Origin: Thermothelomyces thermophilus ATCC 42464
Lineage: Eukaryota > Ascomycota > Sordariomycetes > Sordariales > Chaetomiaceae
Assembly: GCF_000226095.1 (NCBI RefSeq)
Contig: NC_016472.1
Location: 8,804,001-8,868,000, forward strand
Direction of reading: 5' to 3'
Length of the DNA: 64,000 bases
The first letter of the stretch is position 1, and each line of letters opens with the position of its first letter. The translations under genes and the position numbers were made by a program. Shown piece after piece: positions 21,686-33,232 of this stretch. Under the pieces are notes generated by a model. The model was not told where the DNA came from. It ran no database searches and worked only from the letters and a program-made list of their open reading frames with translations.

Positions 21686-22877
21686 ATGGGAACGGTAGGC
21701 AACAATGGGAGGAATAAGCTCGAAGGGAGGGCCGGTGCCGAGGAGGGCCAACATCTTCACCAGGAACAGAAACGTTCCAAACAGCGACAATCTGCCCCTA
21801 TTGCCCAGCGATGTCAGAAGAAGAAAAAGCAGCCGGCGCACTCGGGCCTGGAGGACCACAACCAGCACGTCGCGGACCCGCTCGCGCACTTCCTCGCCAT
21901 CCCCTGGGCGGCCAGGCTGCTCACGGGCCCGGCGACCTTCGGCATCGTGGTACCGGACCGGCGCCCGCTGGCCTCGGGCGACAAGCGGCTCGTGAGGAGC
22001 GTCCTGAACGGCGCGGGCACGGTGCGGGCCTGCGTGACGTTCTTTATGAAGCTGCCGGCGCACGGAGAAGAAAAGGGAAACGACGAGTATAAGGACAAGG
22101 ACAAGGACAGGGAGGAGGAGGAGGAGGAGGAAGAGTGGTGGTGTGCGGGATCCGAGCCGCGCCGTGGTGGCCATGACGACAACGGCGGCGGCACTAGATC
22201 GTTGCTACCATTGTCCAGGAGCACTGCGCTCCTGCGGAGCGGGGGCCCCCGGGACGGCGAGGACCCCGAGAGACCGTTCCTGCTATTCAATGCGCTCCTG
22301 GATCTGGGCGAGGACCTGTGCGGGTACAAGGGCATGATGCATGGCGGTGCGCTGGCGGTAATTCTGGACGAGACAATGTGCGCCGCGGCGGATAATCAGA
22401 GTCGTGAGTTTACCTTTTCTTTCCTCCTCCTTTCCCTCCTCCTCCTCCTCCTCCTCCTTCTCCTTCTTCTTCCGCTGCTACAACTACCACTACTACTTTG
22501 ATGTGTTTGGTTTGGCCTGATCATCAATCATTACGCGCTCTTCCGAGTTGTCCAGAGGCACGAGGTCCCGAGAGAACGGCAAGCTGACTCGCCTTGTGCA
22601 AGCAGGTTGTGCATTCACGGCGACGATGTCAATCAGCTTCCTGAGGCCTGTCAAGCTGCCAGGCCCTGTGATCGTCAGATCGAGGGTCGTCAAGAAGCAG
22701 GGGCGCAAGATCCATGTGAGGGGGGCGATTGAAGACGGTGAAGGTCAGTTGTAGAATGTTGGACGAGATATATGTATATCAAGAGCGCAGCTAACCAATG
22801 CCTGGCTAGGTAACGTTCTGGCGGAGAGTGAGGCAGTGCTGGTAGACAAGACACCGTCGATGGCGGGCAAACTGTGA
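21686..22877 (+). CDS. Hotdog-fold thioesterase (PaaI/THEM4-like)
   Basis: Predicted acyl-CoA thioesterase-like protein. Exons 21686-22403, 22606-22743 and 22810-22877 give 307 residues. The hotdog core is clear: LLDLGEDLCGYKGMMHGGAL, AVILDETMCAAADNQSRCAF, TATMSISFLRPVKLPGPVIV, then SRVVKKQGRKIHVRGAIEDG and VLAESEAVLV. The HGG turn and the Asp/Glu of ILDET fit the usual active-site region. The N-terminal half contains the helix DPLAHFLAIPWAARLL and a Ser/Asp/Glu-rich insertion with eight consecutive Glu residues. The first intron (202 nt) has a long CTC-repeat pyrimidine tract. The start is uncertain: the frame is open farther up without an ATG, and the first 35 residues are basic and unconserved, so a missed short upstream exon or a later start is possible. 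Confidence 0.8.
22424..22471. repeat. CTC/CTT-rich tract inside intron
   Basis: A pyrimidine microsatellite fills the middle of the first intron of the thioesterase gene and explains why that intron is longer than its neighbours. Confidence 0.8.
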
Positions 22878-23425
22878 ACGGAGATGGTGTTAGGTTTATA
22901 CACTGCGGATAATGACTTAGGTAGCGTTAGTATGCAAGGTACACTAAGAGGCGGTGTTGTGGGATGAAAAGCAGTAGGTATAGGGAATAAGGCCGATAAA
23001 AATGTCCAAGGATTATTCCGCATTACTAGCGGTTTACTACTCAAGAGAAGTTTGGAGACAGAACAGCGATGGAGTTTGTACCTAGTTAATGCTTGATACG
23101 AAACAGCGAAAGCAACAACGGAAGGCATTGGTTGACCAGCCAGCCAGCGGCTGCTTCTCGTCGACAAGTCCACCGCTCCTGATTGGCTGTGCGTGTTGAC
23201 CGCCCCGCCTAAACCATACACTACAATGTGCGGCTTTCCCTTGGCGATTTACTACTACTCCGTACGGAGGTACCTAACTGCCAACCCCTGCCTCATGAAA
23301 TATTCCAGACGCGATCGCTTCACTGAGGCGCGTCTCACCGAAAATCTGCAGCCTCGTCACTGATCCGCCCCAAAACATCGCGCAACAGGCTCCTTGGCTT
23401 CATGTGCCAGAAATTGAAATGAGCA
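22878..23425. other. Intergenic, ORC4 upstream region
   Basis: No gene is seen. A perfect 12-bp palindrome CTCCGTACGGAG lies at 23258-23269, about 160 bp before the ORC4 start codon. It belongs to the dispersed TACTCCGTAC motif family. Confidence 0.65.
23258..23269. promoter_or_regulatory. Palindrome CTCCGTACGGAG upstream of ORC4
   Basis: This 12-bp perfect palindrome is two inverted CTCCGTAC half-sites sharing their centre. Single half-sites recur elsewhere in intergenic DNA of this window. A dimeric regulator site is possible but not shown. Confidence 0.5.
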
Positions 23426-26213
23426 ATGGGCACCAAAAAAGGAACGGCGGCAACCGGGAAACGGGCAAGATTGCAGAATGAGGAGGACCAGTCGTCGGCA
23501 GTGAAAAGGCAGCGAACCAAATCTTCAGAGCAAACGGACGACCAGGAAACCAAACCATTGACCGGCACTTCTAGCGCACAATCAGGACTTGGCCGCATTC
23601 GGGCTTCCCGACTTGCAAAGGAGTCATCGGAAGACGCGTACGAAGTTCCTGCCTCGGAAGAGGAGCCTCCAAGGCCGCCGCGACCGAGGCAGGTCCTTCC
23701 GCGGACCAACGGCGAAACACGGGTTGGAAAAGGCAAATCTTCTTCCAGCAGCCAGAAGAGCAGCGTCTATGATGTGCCGGACTCCGACGAGGACGAGCTC
23801 GCCAGTGCTGCTGTGGCGCCGCGCCCGAGGCGCCAAAAGCCAGACAGCGCAGCTCCCGGGGCGGACAAGATTGAGCCGGCCTCGGCCGCTACAGGTCAGG
23901 AAGCCGGGAAGAAGAAGCGCGGTCGTCCCAGGAAGCGGGATCGCGAGGCGATCGCCACGGCCCAGGTCGCGGAGGTCTCGACTACCGCAAGGCCAGCTCA
24001 GCGAACTCGCCGGCCAGCTGGCCGCGGCAGCCCACCCACCCACTTGCCCGCAGAAGGAACTGCGGAGTCGGATGGACGTGTGGAGGTCACGAACGGGTTA
24101 GTTGAGACGAGGGTCGGAGCAAAAGCCGCGGCAGATGTGAAGCTGGGCGGAGACGCTGCGGTGCCCAAGGGCATCTTAACCCCACGGGGAAGGAAGAGGG
24201 CGTTGGACGGACCACAAAAGAACGTCTCCTTTAAGAATCAGACGGATGATGACCAAGCACGCGCCAGGTTAGCTGCTGCGTCCCCGTCCAAGTCGGCCAG
24301 GAAACGGCGCGAGGCAGCGGAAGCGATGGACGAGTTGCAGGTCGGCGATCCTCAAGATGACGAGGAAGAATCTCCGGGCGATGAGCGTGGGGAAGAAGAG
24401 GAGGAGGAGGACGACGACGACGAAGTCTGCGCTATCTGCTCCAAGCCCGACTCGGAACCGCCCAACGAGATTGTGTTTTGTGACAACTGCGACATGCCCG
24501 TGCACCAAGAGTGCTACGGACTTGCCGAGATTCCGGAAGGCGACTGGATCTGCCGCAACTGCTCGCAGGATGACGCCACCAAGTCTAACATAGACGCTAC
24601 AGGCCAGGTGAAGACCACTGTGGTTCCACGGGAGGAGCAACGTCCAGACATACCCAACTTTGAACAACACCTTCGCTCGATGCAGCGGGTGTTGCTGGAT
24701 CGCTGCACCGGCAAGCGCCGGATCAAGCTTCGTGGACAGGACGAAGCATACAACAAGGCCTATCAGCTCGTGGAGCAGACAGTGGTGGCAGGCGAGGGCA
24801 ATTCCATGATGGTGATCGGAGCCCGGGGGTGTGGCAAGACTACAGTAGGTTGACCAAGCCATGTCTTGTCGGGTCGCGAAGCTAAAGAGACCCGCAGTTG
24901 GTCGAATCCATCATCGACGAACTGTCAAGGAAGCACCAAGATCAGTTCCACGTTGTCCGGCTGAGCGGGTTTATCCACACAGACGATAAGTTGGCCCTGA
25001 GGGAAATATGGCGGCAGCTTGGCAAGGAGATGGATGTCGAAGACGAGCTGGTCAACAAGGTAGGCCCGTCCGAGTCCGAAGTCTGCGTTTGTTCCTGACT
25101 GACAACACCTCGCAGACCACGAACTACGCCGACACCATGGCCTCCCTGCTCGCTCTGCTATCGCATCCCTCCGAGATTGCAGAAGCTCCGGAGGGTGTAA
25201 CTTCTAGATCCATCGTTTTCGTGATCGACGAATTCGATCTCTTTGCGACGCACGCCCGGCAAACGCTCCTTTACAACCTCTTCGATATCGCGCAGGCTCG
25301 CAAGGCGCCGATCGCGGTGCTGGGCCTGACAACGAGGTTCGACGTGGTAGAAAGTCTCGAGAAGCGAGTCAAGAGTCGATTCAGCCATAGATACGTCTAC
25401 TTGTCGCTGCCAAAGAGCCTCCCGGCGTACTGGGACGTGTGCAGGCAAGGACTCACCGTCGACAAGGAGGACATGGCCCGGGAGGGTATCGACCAGGAAC
25501 TGAAGGGTCACGACGCCTTTTGGGACTGGTGGAATAACAAGATTGACGTAAGCCCCCCCCCCCCCTTTTTTCCCCCGCTCCCTCTTTTCCTCTCCTTGTA
25601 GCTTTCCGATTTGCCCTCTGTTCTGACCAGTCGGTAGTCCCTTCGCAAATCGCAGAGCTTCACAGACCTCCTTGAATCGCACTATTATAGCTCGAAATCG
25701 GTCTCGGCTTTTTTGATGGCATGCATCCTGCCGCTCGCGATGCTCTCTCCGGCGGCGCCATCATTGCAAATCCCCATGGCTGCTGGACTCGACGTGTCCC
25801 TGGAGCCGCCAGACTCCAAGCTGCACCTGCTTGGGTCGCTCTCGGACTTGGACCTCTCGATGCTCATCGCCGCCGCGCGGCTGGACATTGTGGCGCACAC
25901 CGACACGGTCAACTTCGCCATGGCCTACGACGAATACACGTCGCTCATGGGCAGGCAGCGAGTGCAGTCGGCGAGTTCCGGGATGCTCGCTCTCGGGGGC
26001 GGAGCGCGGGTATGGGGCCGCGGTACCGCAGGGATGGCGTGGGAACGCTTGGCTGCGCTCGGCCTGCTCGTTCCCGCTGCAGCGGGCGGCAGGGGCACTG
26101 CCGGTCTGGGAGGCTTGGACGCCAAGATGTGGAAGGTGGACGTCGCACTCGAGGAGATTCCGGCCGCGGTCAAGTTGAACGCGGTCCTGGCGCGGTGGTG
26201 CAGAGAGATCTGA
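23426..26213 (+). CDS. ORC4: Origin recognition complex subunit 4 with N-terminal PHD finger and AT-hook
   Basis: AAA+ subunit of the complex that marks replication origins. Four exons (23426-24844, 24898-25059, 25116-25547, 25638-26213) give 862 residues, against 529 in yeast. The first 330 residues are disordered, basic and acidic, with an AT-hook core GRPRK at about 166-170. A C4HC3 PHD finger covers about 333-383: CAIC from Cys335, FCDNC, HQEC and CRNC, close in style to NTO1/BRPF fingers ([20 protein letters not shown]). The ORC4 part follows, with Walker [10 protein letters not shown] split from [10 protein letters not shown] by the first intron, Walker [10 protein letters not shown], and sensor region [11 protein letters not shown]. 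The C-terminal winged-helix region includes [20 protein letters not shown]. The finger suggests origin binding guided by histone marks; this is inference. Confidence 0.94.
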
Positions 26214-26930
26214 TCCCCCTCCCGGGGAGACTTGTCTTTGCATTCACATACAATAATACACAGTACTGTACGGATTACTGTACATTGAATACGCCAGCGA
26301 CATCTGTCCGAATTGTGGGATGCGAAACCCCGTCCTGTCGACCAGCATATCTCAATCCTTCGGTGGCTGCGACTTCGTTATTAGCGACGTGGGACGAGCA
26401 GCGATCTTCCAAAAGCTTCAGGGTTGTTAGCGGGCTTTTCTTGCGCCCCGTTCTTGGTTAGGGGTCCAATCGCGAGTCCGGCTGCATTAGACGGACTGTC
26501 CGGGATCCGGCCCCCCAGGAGTGCTATTTTCGGGTGCACCGCCATGCTTGACCGCCCCTTAACCCACGTGGCCGGGTAACATCGCAACAGCCAAGCCCAT
26601 GACCCAACCTGCAAGGGGAGGTAGGGGAGGTGCGCCACGCCCAGCAACAACCGGGGTGCACCTGGTGCGCCGAGTTCTGCATTTTGCTCAATCGTGTAAG
26701 CTGACGCGCACGCGGGTCAGCCGCCGGGGCGATGCTGCTTCCCTCGGGCCAGGGGGGGCAAGTCATCCGGTTCACGTCGTCTACGGATACTAGTATATGC
26801 AATACAATACAATAACTACAGCCTTCGACTACTCGGTTCGCCAACGCGCTTCTGCAGGTCTCAAGAGCCTCCACCTCGACGTGCTGGGTCAACAATCTCG
26901 CGATCCCGTCACTTTGCAACGTTGCCAGCA
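26214..26930. other. Intergenic, with one GTACGGATTAC motif
   Basis: The dispersed 11-mer lies at 26268-26278, about 55 bp after the ORC4 stop codon. A TATACTAGTATCC-type AT-rich stretch near 26787 precedes the DUF7053 gene. No coding sequence is seen. Confidence 0.6.
26268..26278 (-). repeat. Dispersed 11-mer GTAATCCGTAC, intergenic copy
   Basis: Exact copy on the minus strand, just after the ORC4 stop, overlapping a GTACTGTAC stretch. Confidence 0.75.
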
Positions 26931-27607
26931 ATGTCGAAGCGGACGGTTTTTACCACAGTAACGCCGCTCCCGGCCGGCATCTCGCGTCAGATCGTCCTCG
27001 ATTTCCTCCACGATCACCAGGAGATGATAGACTTGAACCCTCTAGTCAAGGAACGCCACCCGATTCCGCCGCCGAGCCACGCTTCGGCCGACGAATACCG
27101 CTGCCAGTGGTACTCTTTGACGGACAAGATCTCTTACTTCCCCGGCGTGGCCGGCGATGTCACCTACACTTGCGCTTTTAACGATCTGCCAACCGGCCTT
27201 GAGACCCACTGCTATGCGCCGGCTGGCCTAAGTTAGTTCTCTCGCTTCCCATCGCTATAGCGCGAACGCCGCAAGTGTTCTAACAATCCCGGAGCAATCC
27301 GCGACAAATGGACCGTCGGCGGCTCTCTCCCAGGGGAGCCCCCGCAGCCTGTCGAGCTGGGCCTCCAGGTGCCCCAGACGGGCCTTTACCTCCGCGAGGA
27401 CGTCGACATGCGCTGCAATGTCGTCATGACGGGCTTCGTGAAGAAGACGCTCAAAAAATCCCATGCGGCCCTAGCTGAGCGGCTCAAGATCAGAGCCGAG
27501 ATTGCGAGTACTGCCAGCAGCAACACCAGGAGCTGGACAGGTAGCGACAGCGCCAGCGCCACCACTCCCGAGCCGAGCAGCTCTGCAACCACGGAGAGTA
27601 GTGGGTT

Positions 27608-27642
<35 letters not shown>

Positions 27643-28200
27643 AGTGGTATTATAATAACAATCCCGCGGCAGCCGAGCTCGCGAGTCGGTCCCCTTCCGC
27701 CGCATCTTCGGTGTCTCTGTACAGTGTCCACAGCAGCTCATTCCGATCCGAAGCAGCGAGCAGTTTAGGTATAAGCCCGAATTCGCCGGTCTCAGGTGCG
27801 CCGGCGACATACGGTGACCATCACCGCCACCAAACACAGCCATCAAGCCAATACGTGGCGCAGCCGAAGCATCATCATCATCATCAGCAGCAGCATCACG
27901 CAGTGCAGTCGTCGGCTCCTCCCGAGCCGCTCCCGGAACCAGTGTCCGTTACCTACCCAGCGCCAGCACCACCCATACAAGCACCAGCCACGCCGTTTCT
28001 CCGCACTCCCGAAGCCGACTGGCCGCTGAAGCACCCTGTGCCCTCTTGTCAACAGCACCAGCAGCAGCAGCAGCAGCGACCCCGCCCCCGGCCCCAAACG
28101 CACCTCTTCGTCCAAGCATATCGGCCTCCTTCTCGGGCCGACCACGCCGAACAGCGCCAGAACGAAAACAGAGACGACCCTGCCGTCAGACCGGGCGGCG

Positions 28201-28232
<32 letters not shown>

Positions 28233-28847
28233 AGTAAGCCTAGTAGTAGTAGTAGTAGCAGCAGCCCCGGCGGCAAGCTGTCGGGCGACGCCCTCTGGCA
28301 GGCCCTGGGCGGGGGGCGGCCTGGCGCTGCTGTTACTGCTGTTACAGTTGTTGCTGCTACGAGGCATAATCGGGCGATCTCAGACGCGGCGTTCGAGTAC
28401 AACAGCAACAGCAGCAACAGCAGCAACAGCAACAACAGCAACATCAGCAGCAACAACTACAATGGTCTCCGCGCGATGGCGAGGACGAGGGCGAGGGCGT
28501 CGAGCCAGGGGCAGCAGGAGTATCATCGTCGGGGTCGGGAAGGCGGCGGCGGCGGCGGTGGTGGTGGTGGTGGTGGCAGCAGCGGCGCCTTGCGGTATTA
28601 TGACGAAGAGCACCCGGATTATCCGCACTTGAGCCCGTACGAGGAGGAGGAGGAGCAAGGCGAGAGTCAGGATCGGAGATATGCCGCGTCCGCGTCCGCG
28701 TCTGCTTCTGCTTCTGTTGCTGCAGGGTCCGCAACGGCGGGGGTTGTTGGAGGGGATTCGACGAGATGGCTGAACATGCCGCCGCCGTCTTTGCGGGTTG
28801 GTCCGGCGGCGACAGGGGCGGGGCGGCTGCGGATATGGCGACGGTGA
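26931..28847 (+). CDS. DUF7053 domain protein with long low-complexity tail
   Basis: Exons 26931-27231 and 27295-28847 give 617 residues, start MSKRTVFTTVTPLPAGISRQ. Residues 1-185 match the fungal DUF7053 family as I recall it: VLDFLHDHQEMIDLNPLVKE, YRCQWYSLTDKISYFPGVAG, AGLTIRDKWTVGGSLPGEP across the splice, and YLREDVDMRCNVVMTGFVKK. The fold is probably a ligand-binding barrel of the START/SRPBCC kind, but the function is unknown. The other 430 residues are disordered: a Ser run from an AGC repeat (27617-27648), His- and Gln-rich blocks (27870-27900, 28050-28080), Gly runs from GGC (28196-28230) and GGT repeats (28545-28580), a Ser/Asn block and a Ser/Ala repeat. The tail keeps one open frame through several microsatellites, which supports selection on it. 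The real gene could end earlier if an unseen intron exists. Confidence 0.82.
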
Positions 28848-29174
28848 AGCAGTCTTCCATCGCGGCTCTGGGTCGTTGAGTGAGAACCGAGAGATAATAT
28901 GGTCATTTGCAGGGTGCATCTTGTGGGAAACAGGTTGTATTAGATACCCAGGTAGTTTAGAAGAACTCGTCTGTGCAGATGATTTTGACTACATATAAGG
29001 AGAGCGCATCGATATCGGGCGCACAAGGTCTGGCGGAGGCCCTCGTCGCTCGCGTTATAGTATGTAGACAGATCGTCCTGGTCTTCACAGACCAGTCCAC
29101 CCCATCTTCCGTATCGAAGCCGGGAACCCTTCTCAGGGCCCATTGAACAAGTAACCACGAGGACTCGGGAACAG

Positions 29175-29207
<33 letters not shown>

Positions 29208-30369
29208 GGCCGTAGCGGACTCGGAGTGGCGCTCCTCACCTTACGAAGTGGGAATCGCAATACCTTTAACTGTAAGTGGGAAAATAAAAGAGAAAGAAAA
29301 GAAAGAAAGGGCTTGGGTGAAAGGAAGTGACATAAGCGGCTGGTCTATGCACATATTGACATCGTATACTTGGCCCTTGGTTGACTTCTTCGTGGCCGTT
29401 TTGGCGGCCTTAACTATATCTAGGACGGCCGGGTTGTTGTGCGTCTAGCGGGCCCCATTATTCTGGATGTCGCAAAACCGTAACGGCCCCGGACAAGGGG
29501 TGGGTGTGTGTGTTACCACATGTGTTAGGTGTGTAGGGGGCCGTCGCACGGAGACCAACAAACCTTGGTAACAAAGTCACTTTAAAATGTTTGCCAAAAA
29601 AAGGCCATTGGACAGGGTAGGATGTCGTGCTCTTCGTTATTCGTATGGAAGCGGGATCTCATGGGACTCATTCGTTCAGTCAACCTCAACCACGCGCCTC
29701 ATCTCGACACACTCTCTCCCCGCCTGGCCGTTCTCATACAACAACACCACTTCCCGGCAGCAAATGCCCCAGCCCCATGCCACTGTAGTTTTAGACCTGT
29801 TGGTTTTTTGTTCTGTTTCCGCTTCCTTCCTTACCTGACTCACAGAACGCCTCCCCCCTTCCCCATACATGGCATTGTGGAAAGGCGCTCATCCCGCCCA
29901 CCAGACATGACAAGAGTTGGGAAAAAGAAATGTTTACCGTTGTATGCCGAATGATGACCTGCTCTCTCCATCTATGCCAGTCACCTCCACACACCCCATA
30001 ACGCCGGTATATTTGACACTCGACAATAAAGAGAGGCATCGCGACAAGATTAGCCTTAAGGGGAACCCAAGGGGATATAAAGCAGGGGACGTAAGGCAGC
30101 AAGCGCTTCCTCATGCATGCAAAAACATAAAGAATAGAAGAGAAAAAGAGAAAGAAACAGAGAGTGCTCGCCGGCTCCACGGCGATACACTTAAGAGAGG
30201 CAGACGGGACGCTGAGTGGAACTTGTTCTTTTCGAGAATCAATCGAGGAAAAAAAAAAAATTCATGGCTAAGCATCAGCTCGAACGTTGCTTCGACTGCG
30301 CGCCGAACCCAGTGTCTTTTGGCGGGACGGGAGGGACCGTAGCCGGTTCAACGAAGGCATTCTGGCCAG
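28848..30369. other. Intergenic between convergent genes
   Basis: This separates the ends of the DUF7053 and RGS genes. A run of 19 T followed directly by 14 A occupies 29175-29207. GA-rich sequence and short A-rich runs lie near 29280-29310 and 30250. No protein gene is supported. Confidence 0.6.
29175..29207. terminator. T19A14 palindromic tract between convergent genes
   Basis: T at 29175-29193 joins A at 29194-29207 with no spacer. Either strand reads T-run then A-run. The place between two convergent stops would suit bidirectional 3' end formation, but slippage-grown sequence alone could explain it. Confidence 0.4.
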
Positions 30370-30581
30370 TCAGTTGCGGTTTGACCTGCTCTGGCTGCGC
30401 TCGGGACCGCGGCCCTGCGAGTTGTTGCTGCTGGCAACGGCATCAAAGTCGTAGTTCTTTAGCGTCTGCTCGTACTTGGGACTGCGCAGGAACTTGGGAA
30501 CAGAGTCCTATTTGTGCGTTAGCCGGGTCAAGCAAACGATGGAACATTGGTATAAAGCCGGAAGAAAAAGGGGGGGGAAAG

Positions 30582-30620
<39 letters not shown>

Positions 30621-32732
30621 AGTCAAGGAGGAGGGAAAAAGACGTACACTAGCCATCAGCTTGAAGACGGCGTTTTGCGCGTCCTCAAACAGGGCCGTCA
30701 CCTCGTGGAGCGTGTCGATCATGGCGACGTCCTGCCCCACAGCCTTCGTCATACGGGTGGCCAGGTTGTTCCGCAACTGGTGGTCGATGTTCAGCTCGCA
30801 GGGCGAGCCGGGGGCCAGGAAGGCATTGTAGATGCCGTAGGCCTGCGCCATGATTTCCTTGATGCCATCCAGGGACGCCGCGTTGTTGGGGTTCTTTTGC
30901 GCGACCCGGATCGCCTGCCGGCACTGCCGGACGAACTCGTCGACATCGAGGTAGAAGGACAGGTTCTCCTCGCAGTGGGTCTCGCGGAGGTTTTCGCGGA
31001 ACAGCAGCCGCAGGGCGGGGTCGTTAAGGATCTTGTCGAGGCGCTGCGTGTTGGAATCGCGGGCGATCCCGCCGCCTCGCGAGGATGACAAGCCCTCGCT
31101 CTCCGAGGCGCGGCCCCTGGTCGAGGTACCGTTGGCGAGATCCCGGCCCTTCGCGGTGACTTGGTAGATGGCATGCTTGGTGGGCTGGAACAGGGTCGAG
31201 GCAGGGTGCTGCATCATGTAGGCTCGGTCTTGCTGCACCGCTTCCATGAGCTCGTACTTGACAAACAGCGAGGCGATCTCATACGTCTCCCGCTTGTCAA
31301 CCGTCGTCGAGCAGTCGAGGAGCCAATCCGAGGCGGCCTTGCCCGTGAAGGTGTCCTTGTACGTCTTGCCGTTGATTTTGCGCTCCGCCGCCATCTTGAC
31401 GCCGGTGAGACCGTCCCTGTAATCACTCAGGGAATCCGAGTCGGCCGAGCTCACCGAGGACTTGATGTTGAAACCATTGGTGCCGATGAACCTCCGGAAG
31501 ATAACCTCGATGGTGCCACGGTCCGTAAGCAGCTTGTCTGTCTGCCCGTCGCGCTCGAGCGTCACCAGCTGCGGCAAGGATGAGCCAACGAGTTCCGCAA
31601 CCTGCTTCTGTTGGATGCCGTTCCGCGAGCAGAAGCGGTCCAGGATGCAGATGCCCTTGGGAGTTAGCTGCCAGACCACGCCCTTCATCGCGTAGACTTG
31701 CTGGTATCTCCCGTCTGCCGACTCGATAAACCTCGCCTCCAGGAACCGCTGGCAGATGGAGCGGGCCATGTCCTTGGCCATCGAGAAGGTCGTGGTCGTC
31801 GTGGTTGTCACGATCCTGGAGGGGTCCTTGGGATCGGGCATCCGGTTCGACTGGGAGAATTTGAGGGAGCCTAGGTTGTTGATGGCATCTTCGGAAAGGA
31901 AGGTGTGCTCCACCTTGGTCAGACGCACACGGTGTGCCGAGAGCGGCAAGAGGCTGACGATCAAGGTCGCGAAGAGATCTTTGAAGTCCTGAGTGAACGC
32001 AGCTCCGAGTCAGCGGGCAAAAAGAACTCCTTCCCCCGTCCCCCCTCCCCTTTTCTCCTTCTCCTGGACCATCACGGCGCATCCGAGGGCGCCGGCACGG
32101 GCAAAGACCCCGGGGTTTGCGAGAGCACTTACTTTGGTGTACGGACGGTCATCGTCCGTCATGCGGAGCAGCCGCGACGATGTTTGATGCATCTTGCTGT
32201 CGAATCGAGGAAGATGGGTGGGCTCGGGGAGCGAGGGGTCCGTCTCGCTATAGGGTTGCGAGGGAGGGTCGCCGAGGACGAGGGTCGGGCTCGGCTGCTT
32301 GCCGTCCAGGCCGGCGTAGTTAGACGTCGGACGGGCGCTGCGAGGACCCTTCTCCGGGCTGGATTGACCGCTGCCGAGCGAATCGGGGCCGGTCGAGATG
32401 CGACTTAGAGACTGGCGCGGCCGGACACGGGGCTCGGTGATGCCGGCGATTGTCCGGTCGAAGAAGGCAAGAAGCCCACCGGACCGCTGCGAGCTAATAG
32501 ACGGATGGCTCGAGTGATGTGGCCGATGAGCGTTGGTGGCACCGGCGGCGGAGGATGCTTCGGCGCGGGGAGCAGCAGAAACGGCAGCGGTTGCGGGAAC
32601 AGAAGATGACGGGCTCGACGGAGATCGGTTTCGGGAGGAGGCGGCGGCGATACGGTCGCGGACAGGAGTCAGATTTGCTGCTGCTATATCAGGTGATGGC
32701 GACGAGCGAGACGACTTGGACGCCGCGGCCAT
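30370..32732 (-). CDS. flbA: RGS protein of the FlbA/Sst2 type (DEP-DEP-RGS)
   Basis: GTPase-activating regulator of a G-alpha subunit; family members govern vegetative growth versus conidiation. Exons 32133-32732, 30648-31988 and 30370-30507 give 692 residues, near the sizes known for FlbA and Neurospora RGS-1. Residues 1-200 are Ser/Pro/Ala-rich. The first fungal DEP region covers about 201-335 (KVEHTFLSEDAINNLGSL, DGRYQQVYAMKGVVWQLTPK). The second DEP is at about 391-482 (KINGKTYKDTFTGKAASDWL, DKRETYEIASLFVKYELMEA). The RGS box runs from about 515 to 662 (LNDPALRLLFRENLRETHCE, NLSFYLDVDEFVRQ, and across the last intron FKLMASDSVPKFLRSPKYEQ). Splicing joins DDDRPYTK to DFKDLFATLIVSL. The last intron carries a GA/CT microsatellite. 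Both splice junctions keep phase and fit family motifs. Confidence 0.93.
30588..30612. repeat. (GA)n microsatellite in RGS intron
   Basis: Plus-strand GA repeat, CT on the coding strand, inside the second intron of the RGS gene. Confidence 0.9.
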
Positions 32733-33201
32733 CTAACACCGGCGCATGAGTTCTACGCGGGGGGAGGGGGGGGGTGCGTTTGGGGCGGAATAATATGTAG
32801 ACGGGAGGGGGCTTGTGTGCGCGGGCGGCGGTGCCGGGACTGGGCAGCTTTCGGTTCAAATAAAAGAGGGACGCCGGCAAAGGGCGAGCAAAAAACGTGG
32901 AGCGGGCCGGGTGCGGCTTTGGAAAGAGGCAATCATTTGGAACTGCACTCCAGGAAGAAGCAGGGGCCTGCCGTGGTGTGTAGGAGCAGGGGTGGGGTAA
33001 GAGCGCCTTGGCGGTACAGGTACAGATACAGGTAACTGTATCTGTACCTCTGCAATCTGACAACAATGGGCAGCAGGTGGTGGGGACGGTCCACTACCGC
33101 TTGCCGTCTTGCCACGGACAAATTGCACTTCTCCGAGACCTCTTGCTAACAGGGCCCCAGTCGGATCCGCAAACGCTTTGGCGGGGGAAAAGACGGGGAT
33201 C

Positions 33202-33228
<27 letters not shown>
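33202..33228. repeat. A27 homopolymer
   Basis: Uninterrupted run of 27 A bases about 470 bp upstream of the RGS start. Confidence 0.95.
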
Positions 33229-33232
<4 letters not shown>

